A stretch of 64,000 bases of DNA from Tragulus kanchil (taxonomy: Eukaryota; Chordata; Mammalia; Artiodactyla; Tragulidae). Of the stretch, positions 10,966-23,200 are shown piece after piece. The stretch covers positions 137,289,301-137,353,300 of the forward strand of contig JAIOJX010000025.1 of assembly GCA_022376925.1 (NCBI GenBank), given 5' to 3'. Positions within the stretch are counted from its first letter, which is position 1. Every line of letters begins with the position of its first letter. The notes under the pieces are model-generated. The model saw nothing but the letters and a program-made list of their open reading frames with translations. It was not told the DNA's origin and did no database searches. A program made the translations under genes and the position numbers.

Positions 10966-11366
10966 ATTTTAATTTATTTTGCTGTGCTAGGTCTTAGAGC
11001 TTCCCAGGTGATGCAGTGGTAGAGAATCCACTTGCCCATGCAGGAGACACAGGAAATGCAGGTTCAATCCCTGGGTCAGGAAGATTCCCTGGAGTAGGAA
11101 ATGGCATCCCTGGAGTAGGAAATGGCAACCCACTCCAGTATTCTTGTCTGGAAAATTCCATGGACAGAGGAGCCTGGTAGGTTATAGCCCAAGGGATACA
11201 AAGTGTTAGACATGACTGAGCACACACACTCACATGCTGGGTCTCAGCTGCGGCATGTGAACTCGTAGTTGTGGCATATGGCATCTAGTTCCCTGACCAG
11301 GGATTGAATCCTGCTTCCTGCATTGAGAGCATGGAGTCTTAGCCACTGGACCACCAGGGAAGTCCT
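10966..11366 (-). mobile_element. CHR-2 SINE split by a Bov-tA (copy at 12099-12500)
   Basis: An inverted CHR-2 (ends gccactggaccaccaggga) is interrupted at tgctaggtctta / tgctgggtctca, the imperfect target-site duplication of the nested Bov-tA. Confidence 0.75.
11000..11226 (+). mobile_element. Bov-tA nested in CHR-2 (copy at 12132-12360)
   Basis: A + strand Bov-tA with a local direct repeat: ccctggagtaggaaatggca occurs twice, 20 bp apart (about 11089 and 11109). Both duplication copies share this repeat, so it predates D3. Confidence 0.85.
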
Positions 11367-12599
11367 GGACATACCTTCTTAAAACTAAGTCCAAGTACTA
11401 AAATTATTCTTCTAGAATAATTTTCTCTATATGCCTGGAGTACAGACAAAATTATAGAGTAAAACTAATTTTTTTTAAAAAACTAAATAAAAAACAAAGC
11501 ACATGAAAACCGGAATCATGTCATGAATTCAACCTATACATCCCTATATAAAGAGATTCCTATTCTCTATTCACTCTGTCTTATAGAAAATAAAGCTGAC
11601 GTGACTTAGAATTGAGAGTTACTAGTCAGATGAGAACTGAGACCAAAGATAACTAAGCTTTTGGCCCTCTGACCTTGTCTTAAACATGTATGACTTATCA
11701 TCATTAAAGAGAATCTCCTGCCCATCATGGATATTATAGATTTGAATAGTGTAGAGTAGTTTTTGTAAATTCAGCGTAAGACAGAGGAAGAGAGTCTCCT
11801 CCATACAGTGTGGTAATTAAGGGAATGAACTTGAGGGTTCAACAGAATGGATGTGAGTTCACACTCCGTCTCGTCTTAACAGTCATGTATTCAAGACAAA
11901 TAATTTAATCTCTAGGGCATCCATTTCCTCACTTGAAATGTGGGGATAAGAAAAGTACCTACCTTACTGGTTTACTGTGAGGATGGGTCGACACATTCAA
12001 CTACTTGTTCATGATACCTGACATTTTAGTTATCATTAGAGCCAGAAGCAGACGAAAGAAATAATAGCAAGCTTTAAAAAAAAAAAAAAAACTTGGATAT
12101 TTTAATTTATTTTGCTGTGCTAGGTCTTAGAGCTTCCCAGGTGATGCAGTGGTAGAGAATCCACTTGCCCATGCAGGAGACACAGGAAATGCAGGTTCAA
12201 TCCCTGGGTCAGGAAGATTCCCTGGAGTAGGAAATGGCATCCCTGGAGTAGGAAATGGCAACCCACTCCAGTATTCTTGTCTGGAAAATTCCATGGACAG
12301 AGGAGCCTGGTAGGTTATAGCCCAAGGGATACAAAGTGTTAGACATGACTGAGCACACACACTCACATGCTGGGTCTCAGCTGCGGCATGTGAACTCGTA
12401 GTTGTGGCATATGGCATCTAGTTCCCTGACCAGGGATTGAATCCTGCTTCCTGCATTGAGAGCATGGAGTCTTAGCCACTGGACCACCAGGGAAGTCCTG
12501 GACATACCTTCTTAAAACTAAGTCCAAGTACTAAAATTATTCTTCTAGAATAATTTTCTCTATAGTATGCCTGGAGTACAGACAAAATTATAGAGTTGA

Positions 12600-13388
12600 A
12601 ATAGAGATTTTTATAAGCATCATTTCCCTTACAGCAAATTCAACACCTAAATCACCCCATGGAGTATCAGTCATCCTGTATTAGATAAAACTGAAGGAGA
12701 AATATCTTCCTCCTCTTCATAAAGCAACCATATCACAACGTTATTATTTAAAGCTTTTATATACTAGTCAGCAATTTTCCCGTTTCTACATTAGCTCTGT
12801 TAAATAGCTGGTCACCATCCTGTGTCTAAAAGTATATAATCAGCGATCAGTTTCATATACCTCCACCCCACAAGAATGACTTTAAGCATTCCCTCTGTAA
12901 TTCACTTTGGCATACTTAATGATAATTTTATTGTATTTTAGTTCCTGGATAAAGTTTCAGAGACTATAATACACTAACCATTAGTATAGCCTCTAAACAT
13001 ATATTATAGGATGAATGGATTCGGAGATGGGACTAGATGAGTAAATAAATATGTTAAGTAACCTTTTGTAGAGCTCTCACCCAAGCCAAAGGAAAAAAAA
13101 AAAAATTTCGGGATGAACCAAAGAACATTAGCGCCACCTGGAGACAGGAATCAAGAAATGCAAGGAAGATGAGAATGACCGCCCTGAATCTGGCAGCAGA
13201 GATGTTCTAGCCCTGGATGTAGCACGCCTGTGGCTGTTGAGCACCTAAAACGTGGCTAGATGTGCTGCAGAAGTAAAACACACACCAGATGCCTAAGGCT
13301 TAACATGGAAAAAAAGAATCTAAAATATTCCATTCATAATGCTTATACTGATGGTATGTTAAAACATAGCTCACCTTATCTTTGCATC
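12600..13388. other. Intergenic, no firmly recognised feature
   Basis: A/T-rich; a short stretch near 13200-13260 resembles an old mammalian DNA repeat but I cannot name it. No gene seen. Confidence 0.4.
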
Positions 13389-13389
13389 A

Positions 13390-13550
13390 GACCTTGCTGC
13401 TCTCACCCTTACCACTCAGAATGTGGGCCACAGTCCAGCAGCGGGGGTGCTCATTACCAGAGAGCCTGTGAGAAATGCAGAATCTCAGGCCCCACTCTCA
13501 GCCCACTGAATAGGAATCTGCATTTTAGCCAAATCCCAAGGAGACTGGTA
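13390..13550 (+). mobile_element. MER5A-like hAT (Charlie) fragment
   Basis: gagaaatgcagaatctcagg, ccactctcagcccactgaat and aatctgcattttagcc are characteristic of MER5. Confidence 0.65.
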
Positions 13551-13620
13551 AGTACAGTCACTTTGCGACTTGCTGATGTAATCCAGTCCTCTTGTTTTAG
13601 AAATGGGCAAACTGAGACCT

Positions 13621-13827
13621 AGTGGTCTTCCCTGTGGCTCAGATGGTAAAGAATCTGCCTGCTATGCAGGAGATCCGGTTCAATCCCTGGGTCGGCAAGA
13701 TTCCCTGGAGAAGGTAACGGCTACCCACTCTGGTATTTTTGCCTGCAGAATTCCACAGGCAGAGGAGCCTGGTGGGCTACAGTCCATGGGACCGTGAAGA
13801 GTCGGACACAACTGAGCGACTTTCACA
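13621..13827 (+). mobile_element. Bov-tA SINE with target-site duplication
   Basis: A complete element from gtggtcttccctgtggctc to gacacaactgagcgac. It is flanked by aaactgagacct at 13609-13620 and 13828-13839. Confidence 0.92.
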
Positions 13828-13839
13828 AACTGAGACCTG

Positions 13840-15027
13840 GAGTCACTTGTCTCTGATTACCTAGCTGGCCACTGAAAGCCTGATTCATCAACAGTGTTGA
13901 AACCGCCAAATTCCCTACCCCACACCACATCATCCCAAAGACCCTTCCATCTCATCGAGTAAATATAAAACAGACTGCTTCTTCACTAGCAAAAAAAAAA
14001 AATTAACGTATTATTACAAAAATATAAAAAACAGACTGAGATCTCAGGGATATTTTAGGATATTCTTCAGTCCTTGAGCAAGTCAGTCACTAGAAGTCAC
14101 TACATAAGAATGTAGAAAACCTGTGCTTCCTGAACTATTCCTACAAACAACATCCATGACCAAGAAGACAGGCCAGAGTCTGAAATCGATAATGTGCATT
14201 CCAGTCACTGAGTCAGTTTTGTAATCCGGCTCCTTGCAGGAGGGTCTTATTCTTTGAATGTCTAGCTTCTCACAATGTGTTTAGCTCATAGTTTTGAATA
14301 AATGTGTTGAATGGACATATTTGTTTTTGTTACTTAGGTTCTATACCTCAGGAAATGTTCCTTTTTTATACATTGTCTAACAACAATGTAAAGAAATTTT
14401 AAAAAACACTTAAGTAGGAACTACAACCAAAATCAGTAGTGCTTTTATGCCAAAATCCCTTTGTAATTAAGCACATTGTTAAGAGAAAATTCAAACAGAT
14501 ACTAACTTCACTCATGAAAATATAATTCATCCTATAAAAAAAGGAGGTACCAGGCAAAATAAGACAATATTAGCAAGTAATTCCAAGGAGCAGAAGTTGT
14601 TAAAATATTCTCACTCATTTCTGTAAAGGGTTTTTCAGGACAGATTAATCAAACCTAATCAATGTCCAGTGTACTGTGTGTATGACCAAAATGGCTTTTC
14701 TCATAAGAAATTACTTTTTTGTATGCCAACTGGAAAATGTAGACTTAGCTTAGGAAATTTCTGTGCCATAGGAACTGAATATACTAACTAGAAGAGGAAG
14801 CACATTAATGAAATGACTTTTTTAAATGATGTAAGTCGTATAGGAAGGAAAGTTTAACTCCCACTCTCTTCCTTTCAATTGTCCCATTTCCTCATGTTTT
14901 ATCCATTACTCATGTCAGGTTTTGTTATTAACCTAAATAAAACAGCAGGACATCAATCTTGCCTGTTATATATAATAATGAGCAGATGACTGTTGCATGT
15001 AATTATTGGTCATAACAATAAAATAAT
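13840..15027. other. Intergenic, no recognised feature
   Basis: A/T-rich sequence with no gene, RNA gene or clearly named repeat that I can support. Confidence 0.4.
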
Positions 15028-15350
15028 AGGCAGTTAGCAGCAACATGAATGGACCTAGAGATTATCATATTAAGTGAAGTCAGAAAAAAAAGACAAATAT
15101 TGTATGATATCACTTATATGTGGAATCTAAAACAATAATACAAATGAACTTATTTACAAAGCATAAACACTCATGACATAGAAAATAAACTCATGGTTAC
15201 CAAAGGACAAAGAGGAAGAGGGATAAATTCGGAGCTTGGAAATAACAGATACACATTAGTTTACATAAAACAGATGAACAACAAACTCCTACTGTATAGT
15301 ACAGGCAACTATATTCAATATCTCATAATAACCTATAATGGGAAAAAATC
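15028..15350 (+). mobile_element. Ruminant L1 3' end
   Basis: aacatgaatggacctagaga, gtatgatatcacttatatgt and tactgtatagtacaggcaac are L1 3' UTR phrases. D4 repeats only its tail. Confidence 0.75.
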
Positions 15351-17417
15351 TGAAAAAAGAATATACATATAAAATAATAATAGACAAATATATATATAAA
15401 TCATAATTGATTACCATTAATATCCCCAAAATGCACATATCATTTCTGTGGCAATGAGGTATGCAATGCCTTATAACATTTCTTGTATTAACATACTGGA
15501 CAGCTGTGAAACGATTCATTCATTCAACAATATACACTGAGCACTTACATGCCAGGCACTGACCTAGCACTAGAGAAAGTTAAGGAATAAAACAATCGCT
15601 GCCCTCCTGGAGCATTTGTTCTCAATAAGCACGTAAGTATCGACAGTACATCAGATTGTAATGAGTGATGCGGGGAATGTTAAGGGTAGTCTCTCTTCAT
15701 TTTGAGTGGAGACCCCTAAGAAGCAAACGAGATCATGCAGGTATCTGAAGGAGAGCTGCCTGCTCCCATGGAACAAAGTGGTCCTAAGGCAGGGAGTGTG
15801 CTCAGCAGGTTGAGGAGCACTGAGGAGGCCGCGTGAGGGCTGGGGGAGTGGACATGAGAAAGAATAGGAGAGGAAGTCAGAGAGGGATCAAGGGCCAGAC
15901 CAGGGAGGACGCTGGACGCCACCATGAGCACCCTGGATGTTCTTTAAGCACAAGGAAGACCCACTAGAGGGTTTCCCATGACATGACACGATCTAGACTT
16001 TCCCTTTAGGACTCACTCCCCTTTTAGATGCCGGGCTGGAACCAGACCTCAGGGGTCAAGACAGAAGTGAGAGTTAGAAGATTATTATAATCACCCAGGC
16101 AAGAAATGATGGTCACTTGGACCAGGATCATCGTGGCGGAGACAAGGAAATGGTCTCCATAAAATTCTAGACATATTTTGAAGGTAAAACTAGCAGGATT
16201 TTCAGGCGGATCAGATGTGCTACATGAAAAGACAACACCTCAAGTTCTTTGAGCAATCGAGATACCAGCTCCTTGGAAAACTGAGATGTGAGTAGATTTG
16301 GTTGGAGAGAGGTGTGGGAGAGAGATCAGAGACTGATTTTAGAGAAAATTGTTTATGTACCAAATCTATGTATAGTACAGGCAACTATATTCAATATCTC
16401 ATAATAACCTATAATGGGAAAATCTGAAAAGAATATACATATAAAATAATAATAGACAAATATATATATAAATCATAATTGATTACCATTAATATCCCCA
16501 AAATGCACATATCATTTCTGTGGCAATGAGGTATGCAATGCCTTATAACATTTCTTGTATTAACATACTGGACAGCTGTGAAACGATTCATTCATTCAAC
16601 AATATACACTGAGCACTTACATGCCAGGCACTGACCTAGCACTAGAGAAAGTTAAGGAATAAAACAATCGCTGCCCTCCTGGAGCATTTGTTCTCAATAA
16701 GCACGTAAGTATCGACAGTACATCAGATTGTAATGAGTGATGCGGGGAATGTTAAGGGTAGTCTCTCTTCATTTTGAGTGGAGACCCCTAAGAAGCAAAC
16801 GAGATCATGCAGGTATCTGAAGGAGAGCTGCCTGCTCCCATGGAACAAAGTGGTCCTAAGGCAGGGAGTGTGCTCAGCAGGTTGAGGAGCACTGAGGAGG
16901 CCGCGTGAGGGCTGGGGGAGTGGACATGAGAAAGAATAGGAGAGGAAGTCAGAGAGGGATCAAGGGCCAGACCAGGGAGGACGCTGGACGCCACCATGAG
17001 CACCCTGGATGTTCTTTAAGCACAAGGAAGACCCACTAGAGGGTTTCCCATGACATGACACGATCTAGACTTTCCCTTTAGGACTCACTCCCTTCTAGAT
17101 GCCGGGCTGGAACCAGACCTCAGGGGTCAAGACAGAAGTGAGAGTTAGAAGATTATTATAATCACCCAGGCAAGAAATGATGGTCACTTGGACCAGGATC
17201 ATCGTGGCGGAGACAAGGAAATGGTCTCCATAAAATTCTAGACATATTTTGAAGGTAAAACTAGCAGGATTTTCAGGCGGATCAGATGTGCTACATGAAA
17301 AGACAACACCTCAAGTTCTTTGAGCAATCGAGATACCAGCTCCTTGGAAAACTGAGATGTGAGTAGATTTGGTTGGAGAGAGGTGTGGGGAGAGAGATCA
17401 GAGACTGATTTTAGAGA
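15293..17417. repeat. Tandem duplication D4 (units 15293-16345 and 16369-17417)
   Basis: The offset is 1072-1076 bp. Homopolymers at the start of copy 2 are shorter (gggaaaatctgaaaag versus the longer A runs at 15340-15360). A G is missing near the end of copy 1 (about 16318). A 23-bp filler separates the units. Confidence 0.93.
15515..16345. repeat. Ancient mammalian interspersed repeat, family uncertain (copy at 16591-17416)
   Basis: It starts with the common cattcaacaatatacactgagcac motif and continues into text (gacatattttgaaggtaaaac) related to pieces at 28880-29000 and 39390-39860. It looks like a dispersed ancient repeat. Confidence 0.45.
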
Positions 17418-17599
17418 TGAATTTTTAAGATGACTTTTAAATATTCATTTTTTATCAATTGGACAGACTAGTGCAGCATTCAAGGGAAGGCTGAGGCTGG
17501 AGTCCATGGCATTATTTCAGTCCTGGGGTATGAGGTCAACAAAGACATCAGTAGAAATGGAGTCAAGAAGAATTTCAGGACTGAGCTTTGGAATATCCA

Positions 17600-17765
17600 G
17601 TACTGAAAGAAGCTGACTGCTGTTTATCTGTTGAGGTGTTTAGTGTTGTCATCCCCTAAGCAAAACGCTAGCTCCCTCAGGCTGCAGTCCAGTCTTCACA
17701 TTTTTCACCACGCATTCGGCCCATGGGTGGGTGCTCAATAACTATCTGGTGAATGAATCAATCAA
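17600..17765 (+). mobile_element. L2-like 3' fragment
   Basis: ggtgctcaataactatctgg and the preceding text resemble the L2 3' end; weak. Confidence 0.4.
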
Positions 17766-18054
17766 TAAATGTACCATGCAATGTTTGGAAAGGCTGCCAA
17801 GAAGAAAAGGAAGAAAAAGTATAGGAGGGCCATAACTGGCATCTTTCTCCAGTCTCCTTCACTCACTTCTCCCCATCGGGGAAAGAATGACATACCTACT
17901 GGATGAATCTCAGAAAGAAATTGAGTCTGAGAGGCTCAGCAGTTTCTGGGCTCTTATCTTCCAGGGAGTGTTCTCAAGTTCTAAGATTACCATCTGGGGG
18001 CTATGAGAGGGAAATGGGAATGATACATTATTCTCCCTTCAAATCTCAATGTAG

Positions 18055-18375
18055 GGCTTCCCCTGGTGGTCCAGTGGGTAAGGACACCGCCTTGCAGTGC
18101 AAGGGGCGCCAGTTCGAGCCCTGGCCTGGGAAGATCCCACGTGCTGCGGAGCCGCTGGACCCATGTGTCCAATTACCGAGCCGGAGCTCTGGAGCGCATG
18201 CGCCCATAGCCAGTGCTCTGCTACGACAGACGCCACTGCGATGGGAGGCCCACAGGAGCCAGAGAACAAAGGCGGATGAAAATAGAGAAATGAAAGACCA
18301 ATAGAAGTGGCCCGCCCTGCCCCTCCCTCCCCAACCCGACCCCCGCCCAAAAATAAAATTAAAAAAAAAAAAAAA
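18055..18375 (+). mobile_element. CHR-type SINE (copy at 19135-19456 via D5)
   Basis: Closely similar to the element at 1051: the same ggcttcccctggtggtcc head, GC-rich body and A-rich tail. The copies differ in a C run (near 18317 / 19397). Confidence 0.82.
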
Positions 18376-20260
18376 TCTTAGTGTATTGCTGTATGGTCTG
18401 TGATTGGTTTCTTTCACTTAACATACATACTTTTTTCAAGGCCCATCCACACTGTAGTATGTATCAGTCTTTCATTCCTTCTTATGGTCAAATATTATCC
18501 CACTGTAAGCATGTTTATCCATTCATCAACTGAGATACACATGGATTGTTCCCACCTTTGGCAATTATGAATAATGCAGGTATGAACACTTGGGTACAAG
18601 TTTTGGTGTAAAGATATGCTTTCAATCCTTTGGACATATCCCTAGGAATAAAGGGCTTTCCTGGTGGCTCAGACGGTAAAGAATCCACCTGCAGTGTGAG
18701 AGATCTGGATTCGATCCCTGCATTGGGAAGACCCCCTGGAGAAGGGATAGGTTTACCCACTCCAGTATCCTTGCCTGGAGAATTCCATGGCTCGTCCATG
18801 GGTCGTAAAGTCAAGCACGACTGGGTGACTGACTTTTTTGCTAGATAAATTTGTACCATGCAATGTTTGGAAAGGCTGCCAAGAAGAAGGTAGAAAAAGT
18901 ATAGGAGGGCCATAACTGGCATCTTTCTCCAGTCTCCTTCACTCACTTCTCCCCATCGGGGAAAGAATGACATACCTACTGGATGAATCTCAGAAAGAAA
19001 TTGAGTCTGAGAGGCTCAGCAGTTTCTGGGCTCTTATCTTCCAGGGAGTGTTCTCAAGTTCTAAGATTACCATCTGGGGGCTATGAGAGGGAAATGGGAA
19101 TGATACATTATTCTCCCTTCAAATCTCAATGTAGGGCTTCCCCTGGTGGTCCAGTGGGTAAGGACACCGCCTTGCAGTGCAAGGGGCGCCAGTTCGAGCC
19201 CTGGCCTGGGAAGATCCCACGTGCTGCGGAGCCGCTGGACCCATGTGTCCAATTACCGAGCCGGAGCTCTGGAGCGCATGCGCCCATAGCCAGTGCTCTG
19301 CTACGACAGACGCCACTGCGATGGGAGGCCCACAGGAGCCAGAGAACAAAGGCGGATGAAAATAGAGAAATGAAAGACCAATAGAAGTGGCCCGCCCTGC
19401 CCCCCTCCCTCCCCAACCCGACCCCCGCCCAAAAATAAAATTAAAAAAAAAAAAAATCTTAGTGTATTGCTGTATGGTCTGTGATTGGTTTCTTTCACTT
19501 AACATACATACTTTTTTCAAGGCCCATCCACACTGTAGTATGTATCAGTCTTTCATTCCTTCTTATGGTCAAATATTATCCCACTGTAAGCATGTTTATC
19601 CATTCATCAACTGAGATACACATGGATTGTTCCCACCTTTGGCAATTATGAATAATGCAGGTATGAACACTTGGGTACAAGTTTTGGTGTAAAGATATGC
19701 TTTCAATCCTTTGGACATATCCCTAGGAATAAAGGGCTTTCCTGGTGGCTCAGACGGTAAAGAATCCACCTGCAGTGTGAGAGATCTGGATTCGATCCCT
19801 GCATTGGGAAGACCCCCTGGAGAAGGGATAGGTTTACCCACTCCAGTATCCTTGCCTGGAGAATTCCATGGCTCGTCCATGGGTCGTAAAGTCAAGCACG
19901 ACTGGGTGACTGACTTTTTTTTGCTTAGGAGTAAAATTGCTAGATCAAAGAGCACCTCTATGTTTAACTTTCTGAGGAATTTCCAGGCTGTTTTTCAAGG
20001 AAGACACTCCATTTTGCCTTCCCTCTAGTACAGTACGAGGGCTCTGATTTCTCCACAACACTTGTTACTTGGTCACAGTCATCTCACTGGGTGGTATCTT
20101 ATTGAGGTTTGGATTTGCATTTCCCTGATGGATAACAGTGCTGAGAATCTCTTGATGTGTTTATTGGTTTTTGTATATTTTTCTTTATTCTTCCCTTACC
20201 ACATAGGCTGCTTTGGATCTATGGTACTGGTTAACTTCTGTTTTGATTTTTTGTTTTGTT
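18376..20260 (-). mobile_element. Old L1 3' UTR, inverted, with nested Bov-tA
   Basis: ccatccacactgtagtatgt, ggattgttcccacctttggc and ggtttggatttgcatttccc are inverted old-L1 3' UTR phrases. The run is duplicated in part by D5 and is contiguous only from 19457. Confidence 0.7.
18654..18835 (+). mobile_element. Bov-tA SINE nested in L1 (copy at 19734-19920)
   Basis: gggctttcctggtggctcag to cgactgggtgactgac. The flanks taggaataaa and taggagtaaa (19733 / 19926 region) look like its target-site duplication. Confidence 0.88.
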
Positions 20261-20460
20261 TTGTGTTTTGAGGCTTTAAGTCAAACATGATAGCTCTTAT
20301 CCTTCTCTCAAAACACAAAAACCTTAGAAGAATTTATCACTTCATCCCATTTTAATTGTTTTATAGTATTTATTCCAGCTTTATTTTTTATACCTTACAA
20401 AGTGGTCATTATTATTATTTTATGAAGTCAGAGCTTACTTAAACACTCATATTTGCTAAT

Positions 20461-20560
20461 ACATTCATTTTTAATTTATTTATTTTTAATTGAAGGATAA
20501 TTGCTTTACATAATTTTGTTGTTTTCTGCAAACATCAACATGAATCAGTCACAGGGCTAA
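20461..20560 (-). mobile_element. Ruminant L1 3' terminal fragment, inverted
   Basis: ttaattgaaggataattgct then catcaacatgaatcagtcac is the inverted ruminant L1 tail. Confidence 0.6.
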
Positions 20561-20849
20561 TTACATTCTTTAACACTGTTTATTGATTCTCACTCTTCCC
20601 TTCTGGGTTCAATTTCCTTCTTCCTATAGGATATGGTCAAGTATTTTTAAACACCCTATAAGTGATAAATTATATTTCTTCAGTTTTTTTACTCTTTTAT
20701 TTTTGAATGATAGCTTATTTTGTATGGTTTCCAACTGACAGTTTATTTAATATTTTAAAATATGATTCCATTGATTTCTGGATTCTATCATTGCTCTTCT
20801 GGGTCTAATTATTACTTCTCTAGATAAATGTCTTCCTTCTGCCCATACT

Positions 20850-20877
20850 TTGACCACTAAGCCACGAGGGAAGCCCT
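20850..20877 (-). mobile_element. SINE head fragment, inverted
   Basis: gaccactaagccacgaggga is the inverted start of a tRNA-derived SINE. Confidence 0.5.
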
Positions 20878-20924
20878 GTTTTCTGTCTATGGAAATAATC
20901 AATAAGTAAATCTATAATAGGAAG

Positions 20925-21490
20925 AGAAAAGAGTTTTATTTGAGCCAAACTGAGATCTATAGACCAAGCGACAGATTCAAGAAGTGCTTGAATCGTGCTC
21001 CTCTGACTATAAAATGTGGGGGGGAGGGGGGAGGCTTATGCAGGCAAAACCTGCAAAATTATATAAGTTGTTGTTCAAGAATTATCACTGGTTTAAAAAA
21101 AAAAAAGAGGGCTTTTTAGGTAAGGATTGGCGGGGATACAAAATGGCTACATAGCTACAAAGGAGAGACACTGAGACCCTAACTAGTGACTGCTAGCAAG
21201 TATTGTTTTGAAAATGCTCAGTGGTGTCCTTGAGTCTGATACAGCTCAGAAAATTCAGGTTCTCAGTGATGCAGAAGACATCTGAAATCAAATCCCCAGT
21301 GGCCACCCAGCTCCTTTCTGGATGCCTGAACGGCAGTTGCTCCATTTTGATTTTTTTAATGCATTCTTTTCTTCAATGGTTAAAGCAGATTAACAATGTA
21401 TACCTAATAGGCCATAAAATGGCTGTTCTGGTTAGCATAAAGTTTAAGTTAAATCACAAACAGGCCATAATGCCTTCCCCATACCTCGAT
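20925..21490 (-). mobile_element. Possible degraded ERV LTR, inverted
   Basis: gagttttatttgagccaaac followed by a G-run and ttatgcaggcaaaacc resembles inverted mammalian ERV LTR ends. No coding region accompanies it; the assignment is tentative. Confidence 0.35.
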
Positions 21491-21919
21491 ATGTAAAAAC
21501 TGCTTCCATCACTTCTCGAATTGCACTTAAGAGTTTCTGTGTATGTGTTTTGTCTCTGATATTCATGTTTACTTCTGTGTCTAGATGTCTAATTGTATTT
21601 ATTCTGTTCATTACATTATGTTTCTTAAATACAAAGATTCACAATTTTAATCAAATTGGAAAGTTTTTCAAATTTTATCTATTTTGCATTTACTCTTCTC
21701 TGACTTTCTGGCATCCCTGGTTATATGTTGGTTCTCTTTCTTCCACCTTGCTCTTGCCTTCCTTCGTTCCCCATCTCTATCAATTTTTTCTGCTCTCTAA
21801 GTATCTACCCTAGATTTAACTTTCAGGTTTCTTGCCAGTGACACATGATTCCATTAAAAATAAAGACACAATAATTCTTAATGAGTATATACCTAATAAT
21901 ATAGCTTGAAAACACATTA

Positions 21920-23200
21920 ACATGACTAAAAAATAAAGAAGAAAAGGGAAAGATAGGCAAATCCATAACCATCTTTATATATTAACATATCTCCTTCAGG
22001 AAATGATGTAGCAAGCCGACAAGAACATATACAATATTTGAATACTATCAGCCAATTTGATCTGAATGATATTGGTGAAATACTATGCTCAACTACCATA
22101 GAACACACTCTTCTCAAGTATACTTAAGCATTTACAAAATACCATGTACTGGAACATAAACCAAGTCTCAACACATTCCAAAAGATATAAACCACACAAA
22201 CATGTTCACTGACTACAGTAGAATTAAACCAGAAATTAATAACAAAAAGAGAGCTAAAGAATCAAGGAAAGCAGTCATAATGGAAATTTTTAACTAAACA
22301 ATAATGTATCAAAATTTGTGGGATATAGCCAAAGCAGTGTTTAGAGGGAAACTGACAGTTTAGGTTTCCACCTTAAGAAGCCAGAAAAAATGAATAGTTA
22401 CAGCCAAGAAATTAGAAAGAAGGGAATAAAGATAAGAACAACAACAATAACAATAACAAAACCAATGAAATGGAGGAAAACAAAACTGGGAAAATAACAA
22501 ATCCAACAGTTCATTCTTTGAAAAATATTATAAAATTAATAAAATACTAGCAGAGACTAATAAAGAAAAAAAAATTATCAATATCAGGAAAGAAAGAGAA
22601 AACCATGATAGATCACTATAGATGTTTAAAAAATGGAGACAAGAACATTGTAAATGATTAAAATTAGTAAATACAATTATTCTGAATAACTATACAACTT
22701 CGAAGAAATGGACATATTTATTTCCTAAACAGACACAAAAATAAACATTACGTTTAGTCCCAAAGAAACATTCAGATCCATATGCTGTCACTGGTAAGCT
22801 CTGATGTTTAATAAATATCTAATGAAAAAATAAACCATTTTTACATGATTTTTTTTTTAAGAGAAAGGAGGAAGAAGGAATAATTCCCAACGTGTTTTAT
22901 GAACTAACAGGACACGAGTACCAAAACTTGACAAGGACATTATAAGAAAAAACTTATAGGCCAGTATCCCTCATGAGAAAAGACAACAGCAAAAATTCTT
23001 ACAAAACATCAACAAATCAAAAAAATTCTGTAAAAAATAATAATAAAAAATACATATATAAACAAAATTTTTAAAAAGAAAACAATTTCAACAAATCAAA
23101 CCCAACAATATACAAAAGTATGTCAAATTGTAACCAGGTGAGATTATCCCAAGAATGTAAGATCAATATATTTTTCATAAATCAGTGAAATTAATTACAC
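21920..23200 (+). mobile_element. Degraded L1 ORF2 fragment
   Basis: aataccatgtactggaacat, ttaaaccagaaattaataac and tcaaaatttgtgggatatag are decayed L1 ORF2 text. Stops throughout; D6 repeats its 3' part. Confidence 0.6.

Larger units (their letters stand above)
10338..12597. repeat. Tandem duplication D3 (units 10338-11460 and 11471-12597)
   Basis: The offset is 1133 bp. Copy 2 starts with several small deletions relative to copy 1 (near 11512-11550). Copy 1 ends with a 3-nt deletion near 11431. The interior is essentially identical and holds a MIR and a Bov-tA nested in a CHR-2. Confidence 0.93.
17768..19947. repeat. Tandem duplication D5 (units 17768-18846 and 18852-19947)
   Basis: The offset is 1080 bp. 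Copy 1's end lacks about 17 bp that are present in copy 2 at 19918-19940. Copy 2's start has a small deletion near 18885. The unit holds a CHR-type SINE, an old inverted L1 tail and a nested Bov-tA. Confidence 0.93.

Noticed and set aside
18055..18130. tRNA genes suggested by A- and B-box-like sequences
   Set aside because: These lie in tRNA-derived SINE heads that no longer fold as tRNAs and are followed by SINE bodies.
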